Shown here: positions 40,786 through 49,907 of the stretch, piece by piece | How positions within the stretch are numbered: position 1 is the first letter of the stretch | Layout of the letters: each line of letters opens with the position of its first letter | Assembly: GCA_036732025.1 (NCBI GenBank) | Contig: DAINDE010000009.1 | Coordinates: 23,668 to 87,667, forward strand | DNA from: SSSZ01 sp036732025 | Lineage (GTDB): Bacteria; Pseudomonadota; Gammaproteobacteria; Burkholderiales; Rhodocyclaceae | DNA: 64,000 nt | Direction of reading: 5' to 3' | Notes under the pieces: generated by a model | Database searches by the model: none | Told to the model about the DNA's origin: nothing | Seen by the model: only the letters and a program-made list of their open reading frames with translations | Translations under genes and position numbers: made by a program

Positions 40786-42944
40786 GCCTCACCTTTCCCG
40801 ATTTCCCTCGGGGGCGGCGCCTCGCCATTGCGGGCAGGGCCGCGGGTCGGCAGGAGTATGGCGAACTCCGTCCCCTCGCGGCCGCTCCGGCAGGTCACCT
40901 CGCCCCCCAGCTTGCCGGCCAGTTCGCCGACAATGCACAGCCCCAACCCCTGGTGATCGCCCCCCTTGCCGCTCTTGACCTCGGTAAACAGGTTGGCGAG
41001 CATCTCCCTGGGAATTCCCGGCCCATTGTCCCGCACATTGAGCTCGACATAAAGCTGCCCGCCCCGGTTCGCCAACCCCTGGACGCCGACGTGGATCTCC
41101 CCGCCCTGGGGCAGCGCCTCGACGGCGTTCTTGATCAGGTTGATCAGCATCTGGCGGACGGCGTTCGCGTCGCCGGCGACGGTCATCGCCTCGTCGTGCA
41201 GGTGGGCGTTGATGCGGATGTCCGGTGGCACGAACTCGGTTTCCTGGAAGAGGCGCACCACGTCGCGCACGATGCGGTTGGCGTCGAGGACGCCGGCCAT
41301 GCTCTCCGGCTTGATCTGGGCGAAGGACTTGACGATGCGGCTGACCCGGTCGATTTCCTCGTTGAGGATGGAAACCTCGCCGGAGACCGGCTCCTCCCGG
41401 CTGAGCTTGGTGTCCAGAACGCTCAGGTAGTTCTTGATGATGGACAGGGGGTTGTTGACCTCATGCACGATGCGCTGTGCCGCACCGCGGTAATCCTCGA
41501 CGACGCTGCTGACACGCTGGGAGGCCTCGGTCCGCTCCTGCAGGGCGGCGATCATGGCGGCGGCGCCCTGGGCGGCGAAGGCCTGCAGGAAACCGCTCTT
41601 CTGCTGCAGCCCTTCGAGCTGCCATGGCTGCACGGCGCCGACCAGGGCGCCTACCGTCTGCTGGGCGGTGGCCAGGGGCAGGCAGACGGCGGCGTCGGTG
41701 CCGAGGACGCGCATCAACTGGTCCTCGGCCACGCTGACGGGCAGGGTGCGGCGGTTGATGAAGGCCGGCGTCTTCTTGAGCACCGCCTCCGCCATGCGCT
41801 GGCCGGCCACCAGGGGCAGCGAGAATTCCGCCAGCCGCTGGCGGTGCTTGCCGAGGGGCACGCCTACCAGGGAACGGTTGCCGTGGCTGACCAGGAGCAC
41901 CAGGGCGTCATCCAGGTCGAAAAGCAGCCGGGCCGAGCGGGTCAGCGCCTCCAGCAACTGGAGGTCGCCGCGCTGGCGGGCGAGGCTGCGGGTGGCCTCG
42001 CTGGTCAGCACCAGTTGCCGGACTTCCTCGGCCAGTTGGGCGTGGCAGTCCGCCTCCTGGGGTGCCGGGTCGGCCAGTTCGATGCCCAGTTGCTCCGCCG
42101 CCAGCTTCACCTGGCTGGCGGCATTGTCGTTGATGGCCTGGAGTTCCCGCGGGCTGACGCCGCACACCGTGCATGCTTCCGCCACGGCCGGGCTATCCGG
42201 GCCGCCCACCGAGAGGCGGTTGGCGAGGAGGACGATGCGCACCAGCGGATGGGCCGCCTCCAGCTGGCGGGCCGGCTCGTGGTGGTAGAGGATGCTGTCG
42301 GCGAGGAAGGAGTCCAGCCGCCAGCGCTCGATCATCCAGGCGCCGGCTTCGGCATGGGTGATCTGCAGGCTGGATTTTTCCGCCTCGCACAGGCTGTCGT
42401 CATCGACGGCGAGAAAATGGGGAGCGTACTCCTTGGGGGCCGTGCCGAGCAGGGCCAGGCGCCCGACGTCGTGGAGCAGGCCGGCCAGGTAGGCCTCCTC
42501 GGCGTGGGCGTAGGACAGCCGGGAGGCCAGTTCCCGGGCCATGACGGCAGTGGTCAGGGAGTGCCGCCAGAAATCGCTGAGATCGGTGGCGCACCGGCGG
42601 GTAAAGGCGTTGAATACCTGGGCCACCGATTCGCCGATGACCAGCGACTTGATGGTGTCGACGCCGAGGACCATGAGCGACTGCTCCAGGCCGATGCGCT
42701 GGCTGCTGCGCTGGTAGGCGGCGCTGTTGGCAACGCCGAGGATGCGCCCGGCCATGCCGGCGTCCTTGCCCACCAGCTCGGCGTATTCGCCGATGGCGGC
42801 GGAATCGCTGCGGCACAGGGCCAGGAGTTTCAGCAGCACCTGGGGCATGGCCGGCAGGCGCGCTGCCAGCAGGCGGTCGCGGATATCGCCGCTCAAGGTC
42901 GGCGCTCCCGGCCGGGCGGCACAGGGAGCAGCAAAGGCGCGCAC
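40782..42944 (-). CDS. HDOD-GAF-histidine kinase
   Basis: A 720-residue soluble sensor kinase. The HDOD domain (about 20-215) has RLPAMPQVLLKLLAL, LGVDTIKSLVIGE and an HD-like LLHDVGRLALL. A GAF-like region follows (about 290-440), then HisKA with IVHEVNNPLSIIKNYLSVL (phospho-His), and HATPase with LINLIKNAVEALP, DNGPGIP and GLGLCIVGELAGKLGG. The GTG start at 42944 is one of several possible. It is the first gene of a two-gene operon with the REC-PAS-GGDEF-EAL protein, its likely phosphoacceptor. Confidence 0.88.
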   Translation of the reverse strand: MRAFAAPCAARPGAPTLSGDIRDRLLAARLPAMPQVLLKLLALCRSDSAAIGEYAELVGKDAGMAGRILGVANSAAYQRSSQRIGLEQSLMVLGVDTIKSLVIGESVAQVFNAFTRRCATDLSDFWRHSLTTAVMARELASRLSYAHAEEAYLAGLLHDVGRLALLGTAPKEYAPHFLAVDDDSLCEAEKSSLQITHAEAGAWMIERWRLDSFLADSILYHHEPARQLEAAHPLVRIVLLANRLSVGGPDSPAVAEACTVCGVSPRELQAINDNAASQVKLAAEQLGIELADPAPQEADCHAQLAEEVRQLVLTSEATRSLARQRGDLQLLEALTRSARLLFDLDDALVLLVSHGNRSLVGVPLGKHRQRLAEFSLPLVAGQRMAEAVLKKTPAFINRRTLPVSVAEDQLMRVLGTDAAVCLPLATAQQTVGALVGAVQPWQLEGLQQKSGFLQAFAAQGAAAMIAALQERTEASQRVSSVVEDYRGAAQRIVHEVNNPLSIIKNYLSVLDTKLSREEPVSGEVSILNEEIDRVSRIVKSFAQIKPESMAGVLDANRIVRDVVRLFQETEFVPPDIRINAHLHDEAMTVAGDANAVRQMLINLIKNAVEALPQGGEIHVGVQGLANRGGQLYVELNVRDNGPGIPREMLANLFTEVKSGKGGDHQGLGLCIVGELAGKLGGEVTCRSGREGTEFAILLPTRGPARNGEAPPPREIGKGEA

Positions 42945-43133
42945 AGCATGTCATCGCGGAACGCCGCGTCGAACCACTGGCCAGCCTTTCCCACAGTCCC
43001 TCCCCGTTCTGACGTTGGTAATATGACTATACGGATAGGATGTTACAGGAAAAGTCAAGGCGTTGACGGGGCGCGCCGGCCATTTCGCGGCCGTCGTGAA
43101 AAAATTCCGTTCGCGTCGGCGGCGCGCGGCGGG

Positions 43134-43164
43134 CACAAAAAACCCGGCCGAAAGTCGGCCGGGT
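43134..43164 (-). terminator. Intrinsic terminator after the small secreted protein gene
   Basis: On the minus strand ACCCGGCCGA pairs with TCGGCCGGGT across a 3-base loop (43142-43164) and is followed by six to seven T. It ends the transcript of the gene at 43186-43449 and insulates the HDOD-kinase operon. Confidence 0.8.
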
Positions 43165-43185
43165 GCGGGGGCTGGGCGACGGGGT

Positions 43186-43449
43186 TCAGGCGTGGCGGCC
43201 GCCACGGCGCTGGCGATCGCCGGGGCGCTCGTTGTCGCCGCCGCGGGGACGTTCGCCGGCTTCGCGGGCGATCAGCATGGTCCCGTCGAGGGCGCCGACC
43301 TTTTCCCGCTTTTCGGGCTTCTGGGGCTTTTCGGGACGTTCCGCCCGGGCGATGCCTTCGCCCAAGGCTGGCTGGCTGGCGGCGACGGCGGGCAGGGACG
43401 GCAGGACGATGGCGGCAATCACGGTCAGGGTGGTCAGGGTCGTTCTCAT
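43186..43449 (-). CDS. Small secreted charged protein of unknown function
   Basis: An 87-residue precursor with a clear signal peptide (MRTTLTTLTVIAAIVLPSLPAVA, cut after about residue 24) and a short mature part rich in Lys, Arg, Glu, Pro and Gly, likely disordered. I recognise no family. An AAGGAG ribosome site precedes the ATG at 43449; the longer frame to 43758 overlaps the sigma-54 regulator gene and is rejected. The gene stands alone, 220 bases after the regulator stop and with its own terminator. Confidence 0.65.
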   Translation of the reverse strand: MRTTLTTLTVIAAIVLPSLPAVAASQPALGEGIARAERPEKPQKPEKREKVGALDGTMLIAREAGERPRGGDNERPGDRQRRGGRHA

Positions 43450-43669
43450 GGTGGGGCTCCTTGTGCGGATGATGGATGGGCCTGGGGAACCGCGCTGCCA
43501 GCAGCGCCTTCCCGCACTGGCTACATCGCAACCGCCATGCCAGGAGCGTAGCGGAAGGCAAGGCACTGATTTGTATGTGGAAAATATTCCCGCGTTGCGG
43601 CCTTGCATCGGCCCGGGCGGGGCATCGGGTGAAATCACCTGACCAGGCGGGGCATTTCCCCCACTGCCC

Positions 43670-45067
43670 TCAACCGCGCCGCGACAGGCCGTGCTTTTCG
43701 ATGCGGTAGCGCAGGGTGTCGCGGGAGACGCCGAGGAACCTGGCCGCCTGGGTGACATTGCCGGCGGCCCGGTCCAGGGCCTGGACCAGCAGTTCCCGTT
43801 CGACCCGTTCGAGGGAGAGGCTGCCGGCCTCCCCGGGGGATGCCGGCCTTTCGGCGTCCGGACGGGGGTTGCCCAGTACCGCGCAGAAGGGCAGTTGCGC
43901 CGCCTCGATGTCGGGGGCGGTGGCGAGGAGGACGGTCTGTTCGATGACGTTGCGCAATTCGCGCACGTTGCCGGGCCAGCCGTAGGCCAGCATGGCCTGC
44001 TCGGCGTCTTCGCCCAGCCGCAGCCCGGGCTTGTTGTAGCGTCGGCGCTGGGTTTCGAGAAAGTGGCGGGCGAGGAGCAGGATGTCCGGCCCCCGTTCCC
44101 GCAGCGGGGGCAGGGCGAGCTGCACGATGCGCAGCCGGAAGAACAGGTCGGAGCGGAATCGGCCCTCGCTCACCAGCTTTTCCAGGGGCTGGTTGGTGGC
44201 GGCGACGATGCGCGCGTTGACCGGCTGGTCGCGCACACTGCCCAGGCGGCGCACGGTGCGCTCTTCGAGCAGCTTGAGGATTTTCACCTGCAAGGACATT
44301 TCCATGTCGCCGATTTCGTCGAGAAAGAGGGTGCCGCCGTCGGCGGCTTCCGCCAGCCCCAGCTTGCGCTCCTTGGCGTCGGTGAAGGCGCCGCGCTCGT
44401 GGCCGAAAAGTTCGGCTTCGAGGAGCTGGGCGGGAATGGCGCCGCAGTTGAGGGCGATGAAGGGGCCGTTGCGGCGGGGGCCGCCATGATGGATGGCGCG
44501 GGCGAGGACCTCCTTGCCGGTGCCGGTCTCGCCGGTGATGAGGACGGCCGGCGGCCGGTCGTCGCCAAGGGCGGCCTCGGCGTCGAGGAGGCGCTGCACC
44601 ATGGCCTTGAGCTGCCGCATCGGCGCCGAATCGCCGAGGAGGCGTCCCAGCCCGTCCTCGAGTCCGTCGCGTTGGCGGTAGTAGGAAAGGGTCTTTTCGG
44701 CCCGTTCGGCACCCAGCACCTTTTCGATGACCAGCCTGAGCTTGCCCAGCACCACCGGTTTGGTCAGAAAATCGGCGGCGCCCAGTTTCATGGCGGTCAC
44801 AGCCATTTCCACGCTGGCCTGGCCGGTAAGCATGATGACGGGAATGCCGGGGGCCTCCTCCTGCAGCCAGGCGAGGAATTCCAGGCCATTCTGGCCGGGG
44901 AGCTGGTAGTCGAGCAGCACGACGTCGGGGTGGAAGTCGCGGATTCGCTCCCGGGCCGCCTCGGCGTCTCCTTCGGCGCGGACGTCGTAGCCGGCCCGTT
45001 CCAGGTAGAGGCGCATGTTCTTGGCCAGAATGGCTTCGTCTTCGACGATGAGGACGCCGTGGGCCAT
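43670..45067 (-). CDS. NtrC-family sigma-54-dependent response regulator
   Basis: A 465-residue enhancer-binding protein: receiver (about 1-120; VEDEA, phospho-Asp in VVLLDYQLPG, Lys in FLTKPV), AAA+ domain with Walker A GETGTGKEVLA, the loop ERGAFTDA, Walker B FLDEIGDM and the arginine-finger region FRSDLFFRL, and a C-terminal Fis-type helix-turn-helix (NVTQAARFLGVSRDTLRYRIEKHG). The GAFTGA loop reads GAFTDA, a variant at the sigma-54 contact site. It follows its kinase gene by five bases. It is a candidate activator for the RpoN-type promoters found elsewhere in the window. Confidence 0.93.
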   Translation of the reverse strand: MAHGVLIVEDEAILAKNMRLYLERAGYDVRAEGDAEAARERIRDFHPDVVLLDYQLPGQNGLEFLAWLQEEAPGIPVIMLTGQASVEMAVTAMKLGAADFLTKPVVLGKLRLVIEKVLGAERAEKTLSYYRQRDGLEDGLGRLLGDSAPMRQLKAMVQRLLDAEAALGDDRPPAVLITGETGTGKEVLARAIHHGGPRRNGPFIALNCGAIPAQLLEAELFGHERGAFTDAKERKLGLAEAADGGTLFLDEIGDMEMSLQVKILKLLEERTVRRLGSVRDQPVNARIVAATNQPLEKLVSEGRFRSDLFFRLRIVQLALPPLRERGPDILLLARHFLETQRRRYNKPGLRLGEDAEQAMLAYGWPGNVRELRNVIEQTVLLATAPDIEAAQLPFCAVLGNPRPDAERPASPGEAGSLSLERVERELLVQALDRAAGNVTQAARFLGVSRDTLRYRIEKHGLSRRG

Positions 45068-45072
45068 GGGGT

Positions 45073-46440
45073 TCAGTTCCAGGTGGGCAGTGCGAGGCGG
45101 ATGGTGGTGCCGGCCCGGGGCTGGCTGTCGAGTTCGACGGAACCGCCGAGTCTTTCGACCACCCGCCTGACCAGGGGCAGGCCCAGGCCAATGCCGCGCG
45201 GCTTGTTGGTGAAGAAGGGCTTGAAGATGCGCCCCATGTCCGCCGCGCTGATGCCGGGGCCGTCGTCGCCGACTTCGGCGACGACGCTGCCGCCCGCGCC
45301 GCGGCCGCTGGCCAGCGTCAGCCGGCCGCCCTCGGGCATGGCCTCGATGGCGTTGGTGACGAGATTGCCGATCAGCTGCCGCAGCATCATGGCATCGGCG
45401 CGCACCGGCGGCAGGTCGTCGGCCAGATTCCAGGCGACGTCGATGCGATGCCGTTCCAGGTCCCGCCGATAATCGGAGGCGGTGTCCTTGAGGACGGTGT
45501 TGATATCCACCGGCCCCAGGGTGGCATGGGCGGGTTTGGCGTAGGTGAGCAACTGCCGGACCCAGCCCTCCAGCCGGTCCACCTGGCCGATGATGTCGCT
45601 GGCGTATTCCCGGGCTTCCGCCGGCAAGTCGCTGTCGAGGGCCAGTTCGGCCGACGAGCGGATGGCGGCGAGGGGGTTGCGCAGCCCGTGGGCGACGGCG
45701 GAGCCCATTTCGCCGACCATGGCCAGGGATTCCGACTCCAGGATGCGGTCGCCCTGGCTGTCGATGATGCGGTGGGCCCGCCGCACGATCCAGAACAGGG
45801 TGGTGAAGAGAAAGATGCCGGCCAGGGCGGCGGCGATCCATATGAGGCGGATGCCCGACTCGATGGCCTCGAACAGTTCCTCGGGCACCACGTACAGTTC
45901 GACCACCCCCACCACCCGCCGGTCATGGACGTCGAAGATGGGGATGTAGCTTTCCACGAAGCGCCGGCTGGCCGATCCCAGGTGCTGGTGCTCCGACTTG
46001 GGCAGGTGCGCCGGGTCGATGATGCCGCTGTGCACCACCAGGTCGGCCCGCAGCGCCTCCTCCAGTTCGTCGTTGCGATCGAAGCGCTGGCCGATGAGGG
46101 CCGGGTCGCTGGACCAGACCACCTTGCGCTCGGCGGAATAGACGTTGGTGCGCAGGACCCCGGGCATGCGGGTGATGTGGTCGAGAAAGTTCTGCAGTTG
46201 TTCGGTGGCGGGGGCGGAGCTGCCGTCGAAATAGGCGTAGGCGTTCTCGGTGGCGACGATGCTGCGCACGAAGCCGGCCGTCACTTCGGCCTCCTGGCGG
46301 ATCATGCGTTCGGCCAGGAAATGGGAGAAGAACCAGGCGGCCGTGGCGCTGACCAGTGCGATGGAGGCGAAGGCGGCCAGCGAAAACCAGCGCATGAGGT
46401 TGAAGGGCCGAGGCTGTCGTGCCGAACTGGATATGTGCAT
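45073..46440 (-). CDS. Membrane sensor histidine kinase, partner of the NtrC-type regulator
   Basis: A 455-residue kinase with two transmembrane helices (about 17-38 and 215-236) around a periplasmic sensor of about 175 residues containing RRFVESYIPIFD, typical of Cache-like folds. The cytosolic part has HisKA (SAVAHGLRNPLAAIRSSAELAL, phospho-His) and HATPase (NLVTNAIEAMPEGG, DDGPGIS, GIGLGLPLVRRVVERLGG). The phospho-acceptor HGLRNPL is the NtrB-like variant. The ATG at 46440 gives a proper membrane anchor. Divergent gene is an outer-membrane barrel. Confidence 0.92.
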   Translation of the reverse strand: MHISSSARQPRPFNLMRWFSLAAFASIALVSATAAWFFSHFLAERMIRQEAEVTAGFVRSIVATENAYAYFDGSSAPATEQLQNFLDHITRMPGVLRTNVYSAERKVVWSSDPALIGQRFDRNDELEEALRADLVVHSGIIDPAHLPKSEHQHLGSASRRFVESYIPIFDVHDRRVVGVVELYVVPEELFEAIESGIRLIWIAAALAGIFLFTTLFWIVRRAHRIIDSQGDRILESESLAMVGEMGSAVAHGLRNPLAAIRSSAELALDSDLPAEAREYASDIIGQVDRLEGWVRQLLTYAKPAHATLGPVDINTVLKDTASDYRRDLERHRIDVAWNLADDLPPVRADAMMLRQLIGNLVTNAIEAMPEGGRLTLASGRGAGGSVVAEVGDDGPGISAADMGRIFKPFFTNKPRGIGLGLPLVRRVVERLGGSVELDSQPRAGTTIRLALPTWN

Positions 46441-46455
46441 GGTTTGCCCCCCTCG

Positions 46456-46468
46456 CCGAGTTCCTCGG
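46456..46468. promoter_or_regulatory. Inverted repeat between kinase and barrel genes
   Basis: CCGAG and CTCGG flank TTC. The related block CCTCGGAGT occurs at 46463 and again near 46547. These are candidate sites for the NtrC-type regulator in the shared intergenic region. Confidence 0.35.
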
Positions 46469-46512
46469 AGTGATCTTGCCCTGGTTTGCAACCGCATTCT
46501 GCCATGACGGAC

Positions 46513-46528
46513 AGGAATGGCACTTGCT
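46513..46528 (+). promoter_or_regulatory. Weak sigma-54-type promoter candidate before the barrel gene
   Basis: A GG at 46514-46515 and a GC at 46526-46527 are exactly ten bases apart, and the -12 box TTGCT is perfect, but the -24 box is AGGAAT rather than TGGCAC. Proximity to the kinase/NtrC pair makes it worth noting. Confidence 0.3.
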
Positions 46529-46569
46529 AGAGGTATACGTCCATAACCTCGGAGTTATTCCCGCCCGCC

Positions 46570-47322
46570 ATGAGCCGCCGCCTTCCTCTGCGCCACCTGA
46601 TGGCGACGCTATCCGCCATCGTCGCCGGGCCCGCCGCTGCCCAGACCTCGGTCAGCCTCAACCTCGATTATGCCGAGGGCCGTTATGGCGAGCCGGGCAA
46701 ATCCACCGCCTGGACCCTGCCGCTGATCGTCAAGCACCGCCAGGGCGACTTCGTCTTCAAGGCCTCCCTGCCTTACGTGCGGACGACGGGAACGGCGGTG
46801 GCGGGCGGGGATCGCTTCGCCGCCACCCGCCAGGTCCAGGAAGGATTCGGCGACCTTGCCGCCAGCGTCGCCTATGGCCTGATAGGGGAGGACGCCGCCG
46901 ACGTGGCGGTCGACGTCGGCGTCAAGGCCAAGTTCGCCACCGCTGACCGCCGGCTCGATCTCATCACCACCGGCCGCAACGACTATTCCCTGTTTGTGGA
47001 CGTCCTGCGCCGTTTCGGCGGCACCTCGGCGTTCGGCACCCTCGGCAGGACGCGCAAGGGCGACCCCGCCGGCGTCGACTACCGCGATCCCTGGTTCGCC
47101 ACGGCCGGACTCAGCCATGGCGTCGGCGGCGGACTCTCGGTGGGGGCGCTCTACGACGCCCGCGAGAAGGTGACGGCCGATGGCGACCCGGTGCGCGAAG
47201 CCAGCGTCTTTCTCGAGTGGAACCGGGTCGGGTCGGGCAAGGTGCTGTTCTACCTGGTTCGCGGCTTTTCCCGGGCGAGTCCCGATGTCGGGGCCGGTGC
47301 GACCTTCACCGTGCGCTTCTGA
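46570..47322 (+). CDS. Outer-membrane beta-barrel protein (MetA/phenol-transporter-like)
   Basis: A 250-residue precursor: signal peptide to about residue 25 (VAGPAAAQ), then alternating strands such as SVSLNLDYAEGRYG, GDFVFKASLPYVRTTG, EGFGDLAASVAYGL and a C-terminal strand ending in Phe (GATFTVRF). The GFGDL-x-x-x-x-Y pattern is usual for the transporter family PF13557. Cargo unknown. The divergent two-component pair probably regulates it. Confidence 0.75.
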   Translation: MSRRLPLRHLMATLSAIVAGPAAAQTSVSLNLDYAEGRYGEPGKSTAWTLPLIVKHRQGDFVFKASLPYVRTTGTAVAGGDRFAATRQVQEGFGDLAASVAYGLIGEDAADVAVDVGVKAKFATADRRLDLITTGRNDYSLFVDVLRRFGGTSAFGTLGRTRKGDPAGVDYRDPWFATAGLSHGVGGGLSVGALYDAREKVTADGDPVREASVFLEWNRVGSGKVLFYLVRGFSRASPDVGAGATFTVRF

Positions 47323-47350
47323 AAGTCGGCGGGTACGGTAGTTGCTCTCT

Positions 47351-47437
47351 TGATTCCGGGAATGGGCGGCGTTGCCAGTGGCCATGGGTTTCCGGCGCTG
47401 GTGGCGGATGAATGTGCGCCCGACGTTTCCCGGAATC
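47351..47437. repeat. Widely spaced 11-bp inverted repeat upstream of the heme-GGDEF-EAL gene
   Basis: GATTCCGGGAA (47351-47361) and its exact complement TTCCCGGAATC (47427-47437) are separated by 65 bases. Each arm contains the near-palindrome TTCC(C/G)GGAA, which appears once more at about 61362 before the second tetraheme gene. Either a looping regulator site or a long stem. Confidence 0.4.
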
Positions 47438-47504
47438 GGGAAGGCAAGCCGGCCGGCCGGCGGCCGGCGGGAGAGCGGTGGTTCGTCTGACGAGGTGCGG
47501 GGTC

Positions 47505-49904
47505 ATGAAAATCTGGGTTCGACTGGTGCTGTCGATTCTCCTGTCGGTGATCGTTTCGGGAGCCGGCCTGATCTACTGGGCCACCCTCGAACAGCGCCGG
47601 ATCGCCGTCGACCAGGCCCGGGAGTTCGCCAACAGCGTGCACCAGATGACCCTGGCCGGACTCACCGGCATGATGATCACCGGCACTGTACCCTTGCGAC
47701 CCCTGTTCCTTGACCAGATCAAGGAAATGAACCAGATCGAGTCCCTCAAGGTCATCCGCGGCGACGCGGTGGTTGGGCAGTTCGGCCCGGGGCTGGAAAG
47801 GGAGACCGAAGCCGACCCGGTGGAGCGCACCGTCCTCGATGCCGGGGGGGCCGTCTATCAACTCATTCCCGGCCGCGACGGCCACGACCGGCTGCGGGCG
47901 GTCCTGCCCGCCGTCGCCCAGGAGAATTACCTGGGCAAGAACTGCCTGAACTGCCACGAAGTGGCGCCGGGGACGGTTCTCGGCGCCGTCAGCATGGAAA
48001 TATCCCTGGCCCAGGCCGGCGAGGCGACCCGCCAGTTCAGCCGCAACGCCACCCTGGCGGCGGCCGTCCTGTGCCTGCCGCTGGGGTTGTTCGTCTGGTT
48101 CTTCATCTCCCGCATCGTTTCGCGGCCGCTGGCCCGGATGACCGAAGGCCTGGACCGCATCGCCGCCGGCGACATCGACGAGGCCATGCCGCTGCCGGTG
48201 GGGCGGAGCGACGAGGTCGGCGCCGCCACCGCCGCCTTCAACCGGGTGCTGGCCGGGGCGCGGGACCTGATCCAGCAACAACGGCTGTCGCAACTGGTGT
48301 TCGAGAATTCCCTCGAAGGCATTACCGTCACCGACGCCGACGCCCGCATCCAGATGGTCAACAAGGCCTTCACCGACACCACCGGCTACTCGGCGGCGGA
48401 GGCGATCGGGCAAACCCCTGCCCTCCTCAAGTCGGGCCGGCAGGGGGACGACTTCTACGCCGAATTCTGGGCGATCCTGCGGGAAAAGGGCGAATGGCGG
48501 GGCGAGATCTGGAACCGGCGCAAGAACGGTTCCGTCTATGCCGAGTGGCTCAATGTCAGCGCCGTGCGCAACCGGCGCGGCGAGGTGGAGCACTACGTGG
48601 CGATTTTCTCCGACATCACCGAGCGCAAGGAGCGGGAGGAGCTGATCACCCACCAGGCTTTCCACGACGCCCTGACCGGATTGCCCAATCGCCTGCTCTT
48701 CCGCGATCGCCTCGACCAGGCCCTGAGCCAGGCGCGGCGCAATCGGGAGCGGGCGCCGGCCATCATGTTCCTGGACCTCGACCGTTTCAAGCAGATCAAC
48801 GATACCCTCGGGCACGACGCCGGCGACCTGCTGCTGAAGGAAGTGGCCAACCGCCTGCGGCGCTGCGTGCGGGCGGCGGACACCGTGGCCCGGCTGGCGG
48901 GCGACGAATTCACCATCCTGCTTCCCGAAAGCCGCGGCGAGGACGACGCCCGGGCGGTGGCGGAAAAGGTTCTGGCGGCCATGGGCGAACCGGTGAATCT
49001 TGGCAGCGAGTCCCGGGTCGTCACCACCAGCATCGGCATCAGCATGTTCCCCCGGGACGGGAGGGACGCCGAAACCCTCATCAAGCACGCCGATACCGCC
49101 ATGTATCACGTCAAGGCCGGCGGGCGGGCGGGGATGTGCTTCTTCGTCGAATCCCTGCTGGGCCAGCCCACCCGCCGGGTGGAGATGGAGGAGCGCCTGC
49201 AGCGGGCCCTGGCCGCCCGGGAGTTCGAACTCGAATTCCAGCCCATCATCGACCTGCACAGCGGAACCGTCCATGGCCGCGAGGCCCTGCTGCGCTGGCG
49301 GCAGGAAGACGGCACCCGGGTCGTCGCCGAGGATTTCATCGGCCTGGCCGAGGAACTGGGCCTGATGACCCGCATCGGCGAATGGGTGCTCCAGTCGGCC
49401 TGCGTCCAGGCCCGGGCCTGGCAGGCCGGCGGCGCCCCGGTGACGGTGGCGGTCAATCTCTCGGCCAGCGAGTTCCGCCGGCCGGGCATCGTCGAAACCA
49501 TCCGCGACATCCTGCGGGAAACGGGGCTCAGTCCCGGCCTGCTGGAAATCGAGATTTCCGAAATGCTGGCGATGCAGGACGCCGAATACACCCAGCGCGT
49601 TCTCTCGGAACTGGCGGAACTGGGGATCGGGGCCGCCATCGACGACTTCGGCACCGGCTACTCCAACCTCTCGGTTCTGCGCCACCTGCCCATCCATACC
49701 ATCAAGATCGACCGCAGCCTGATCCGCGACGAAGCCCGTTCCCTGGAAGAGCCCTCCCTGCTGGCGGCAATCTTCGGCCTGGCCGGGGCGCTGGGCCTCA
49801 AGACCGTGGCCGAAGGCGTGGAAACCCACAGCGAACTGGACCGGGTCCGGCAACTGGCCGCCCACCGGGTCCAGGGCCGGCTGCTGGCGGCTCCCGCTCC
49901 TTGA
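47505..49904 (+). CDS. Heme c-containing membrane GGDEF-EAL protein
   Basis: A 799-residue protein. Helix 1 (about 5-26) and helix 2 (about 180-205) enclose a periplasmic sensor of about 150 residues with one heme-attachment motif CLNCH (about 147-151), followed by HAMP (ISRPLARM-like RIVSRPLARMTEG), PAS-PAC (about 260-380), GGDEF whose motif is LAGDEF, and EAL with GREALLRW, NLSASEF, IDDFGTGYSN, IKIDRS and AEGVET. The AGDEF variant can be active. A covalent heme suggests sensing of redox state or a gas and conversion to a c-di-GMP signal. Start ATG 47505 gives a good membrane anchor. Confidence 0.9.
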   Translation: MKIWVRLVLSILLSVIVSGAGLIYWATLEQRRIAVDQAREFANSVHQMTLAGLTGMMITGTVPLRPLFLDQIKEMNQIESLKVIRGDAVVGQFGPGLERETEADPVERTVLDAGGAVYQLIPGRDGHDRLRAVLPAVAQENYLGKNCLNCHEVAPGTVLGAVSMEISLAQAGEATRQFSRNATLAAAVLCLPLGLFVWFFISRIVSRPLARMTEGLDRIAAGDIDEAMPLPVGRSDEVGAATAAFNRVLAGARDLIQQQRLSQLVFENSLEGITVTDADARIQMVNKAFTDTTGYSAAEAIGQTPALLKSGRQGDDFYAEFWAILREKGEWRGEIWNRRKNGSVYAEWLNVSAVRNRRGEVEHYVAIFSDITERKEREELITHQAFHDALTGLPNRLLFRDRLDQALSQARRNRERAPAIMFLDLDRFKQINDTLGHDAGDLLLKEVANRLRRCVRAADTVARLAGDEFTILLPESRGEDDARAVAEKVLAAMGEPVNLGSESRVVTTSIGISMFPRDGRDAETLIKHADTAMYHVKAGGRAGMCFFVESLLGQPTRRVEMEERLQRALAAREFELEFQPIIDLHSGTVHGREALLRWRQEDGTRVVAEDFIGLAEELGLMTRIGEWVLQSACVQARAWQAGGAPVTVAVNLSASEFRRPGIVETIRDILRETGLSPGLLEIEISEMLAMQDAEYTQRVLSELAELGIGAAIDDFGTGYSNLSVLRHLPIHTIKIDRSLIRDEARSLEEPSLLAAIFGLAGALGLKTVAEGVETHSELDRVRQLAAHRVQGRLLAAPAP

Positions 49905-49907
49905 GCT

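Noticed and set aside
43018..43056. Promoter TTGACT...TATAGT for the HDOD-kinase operon
   Set aside because: The boxes are 21 bases apart, too far for a normal sigma-70 promoter.
46517..46528. TGGCAC directly followed by TTGC, looking like a sigma-54 promoter
   Set aside because: There is no 5-base spacer between the boxes, so these two words cannot form a -24/-12 pair; only the offset GG-N10-GC reading was kept as a weak candidate.
47250..49865. 871-codon minus-strand open frame
   Set aside because: Antisense to the heme-GGDEF-EAL gene, with no recognisable motif.
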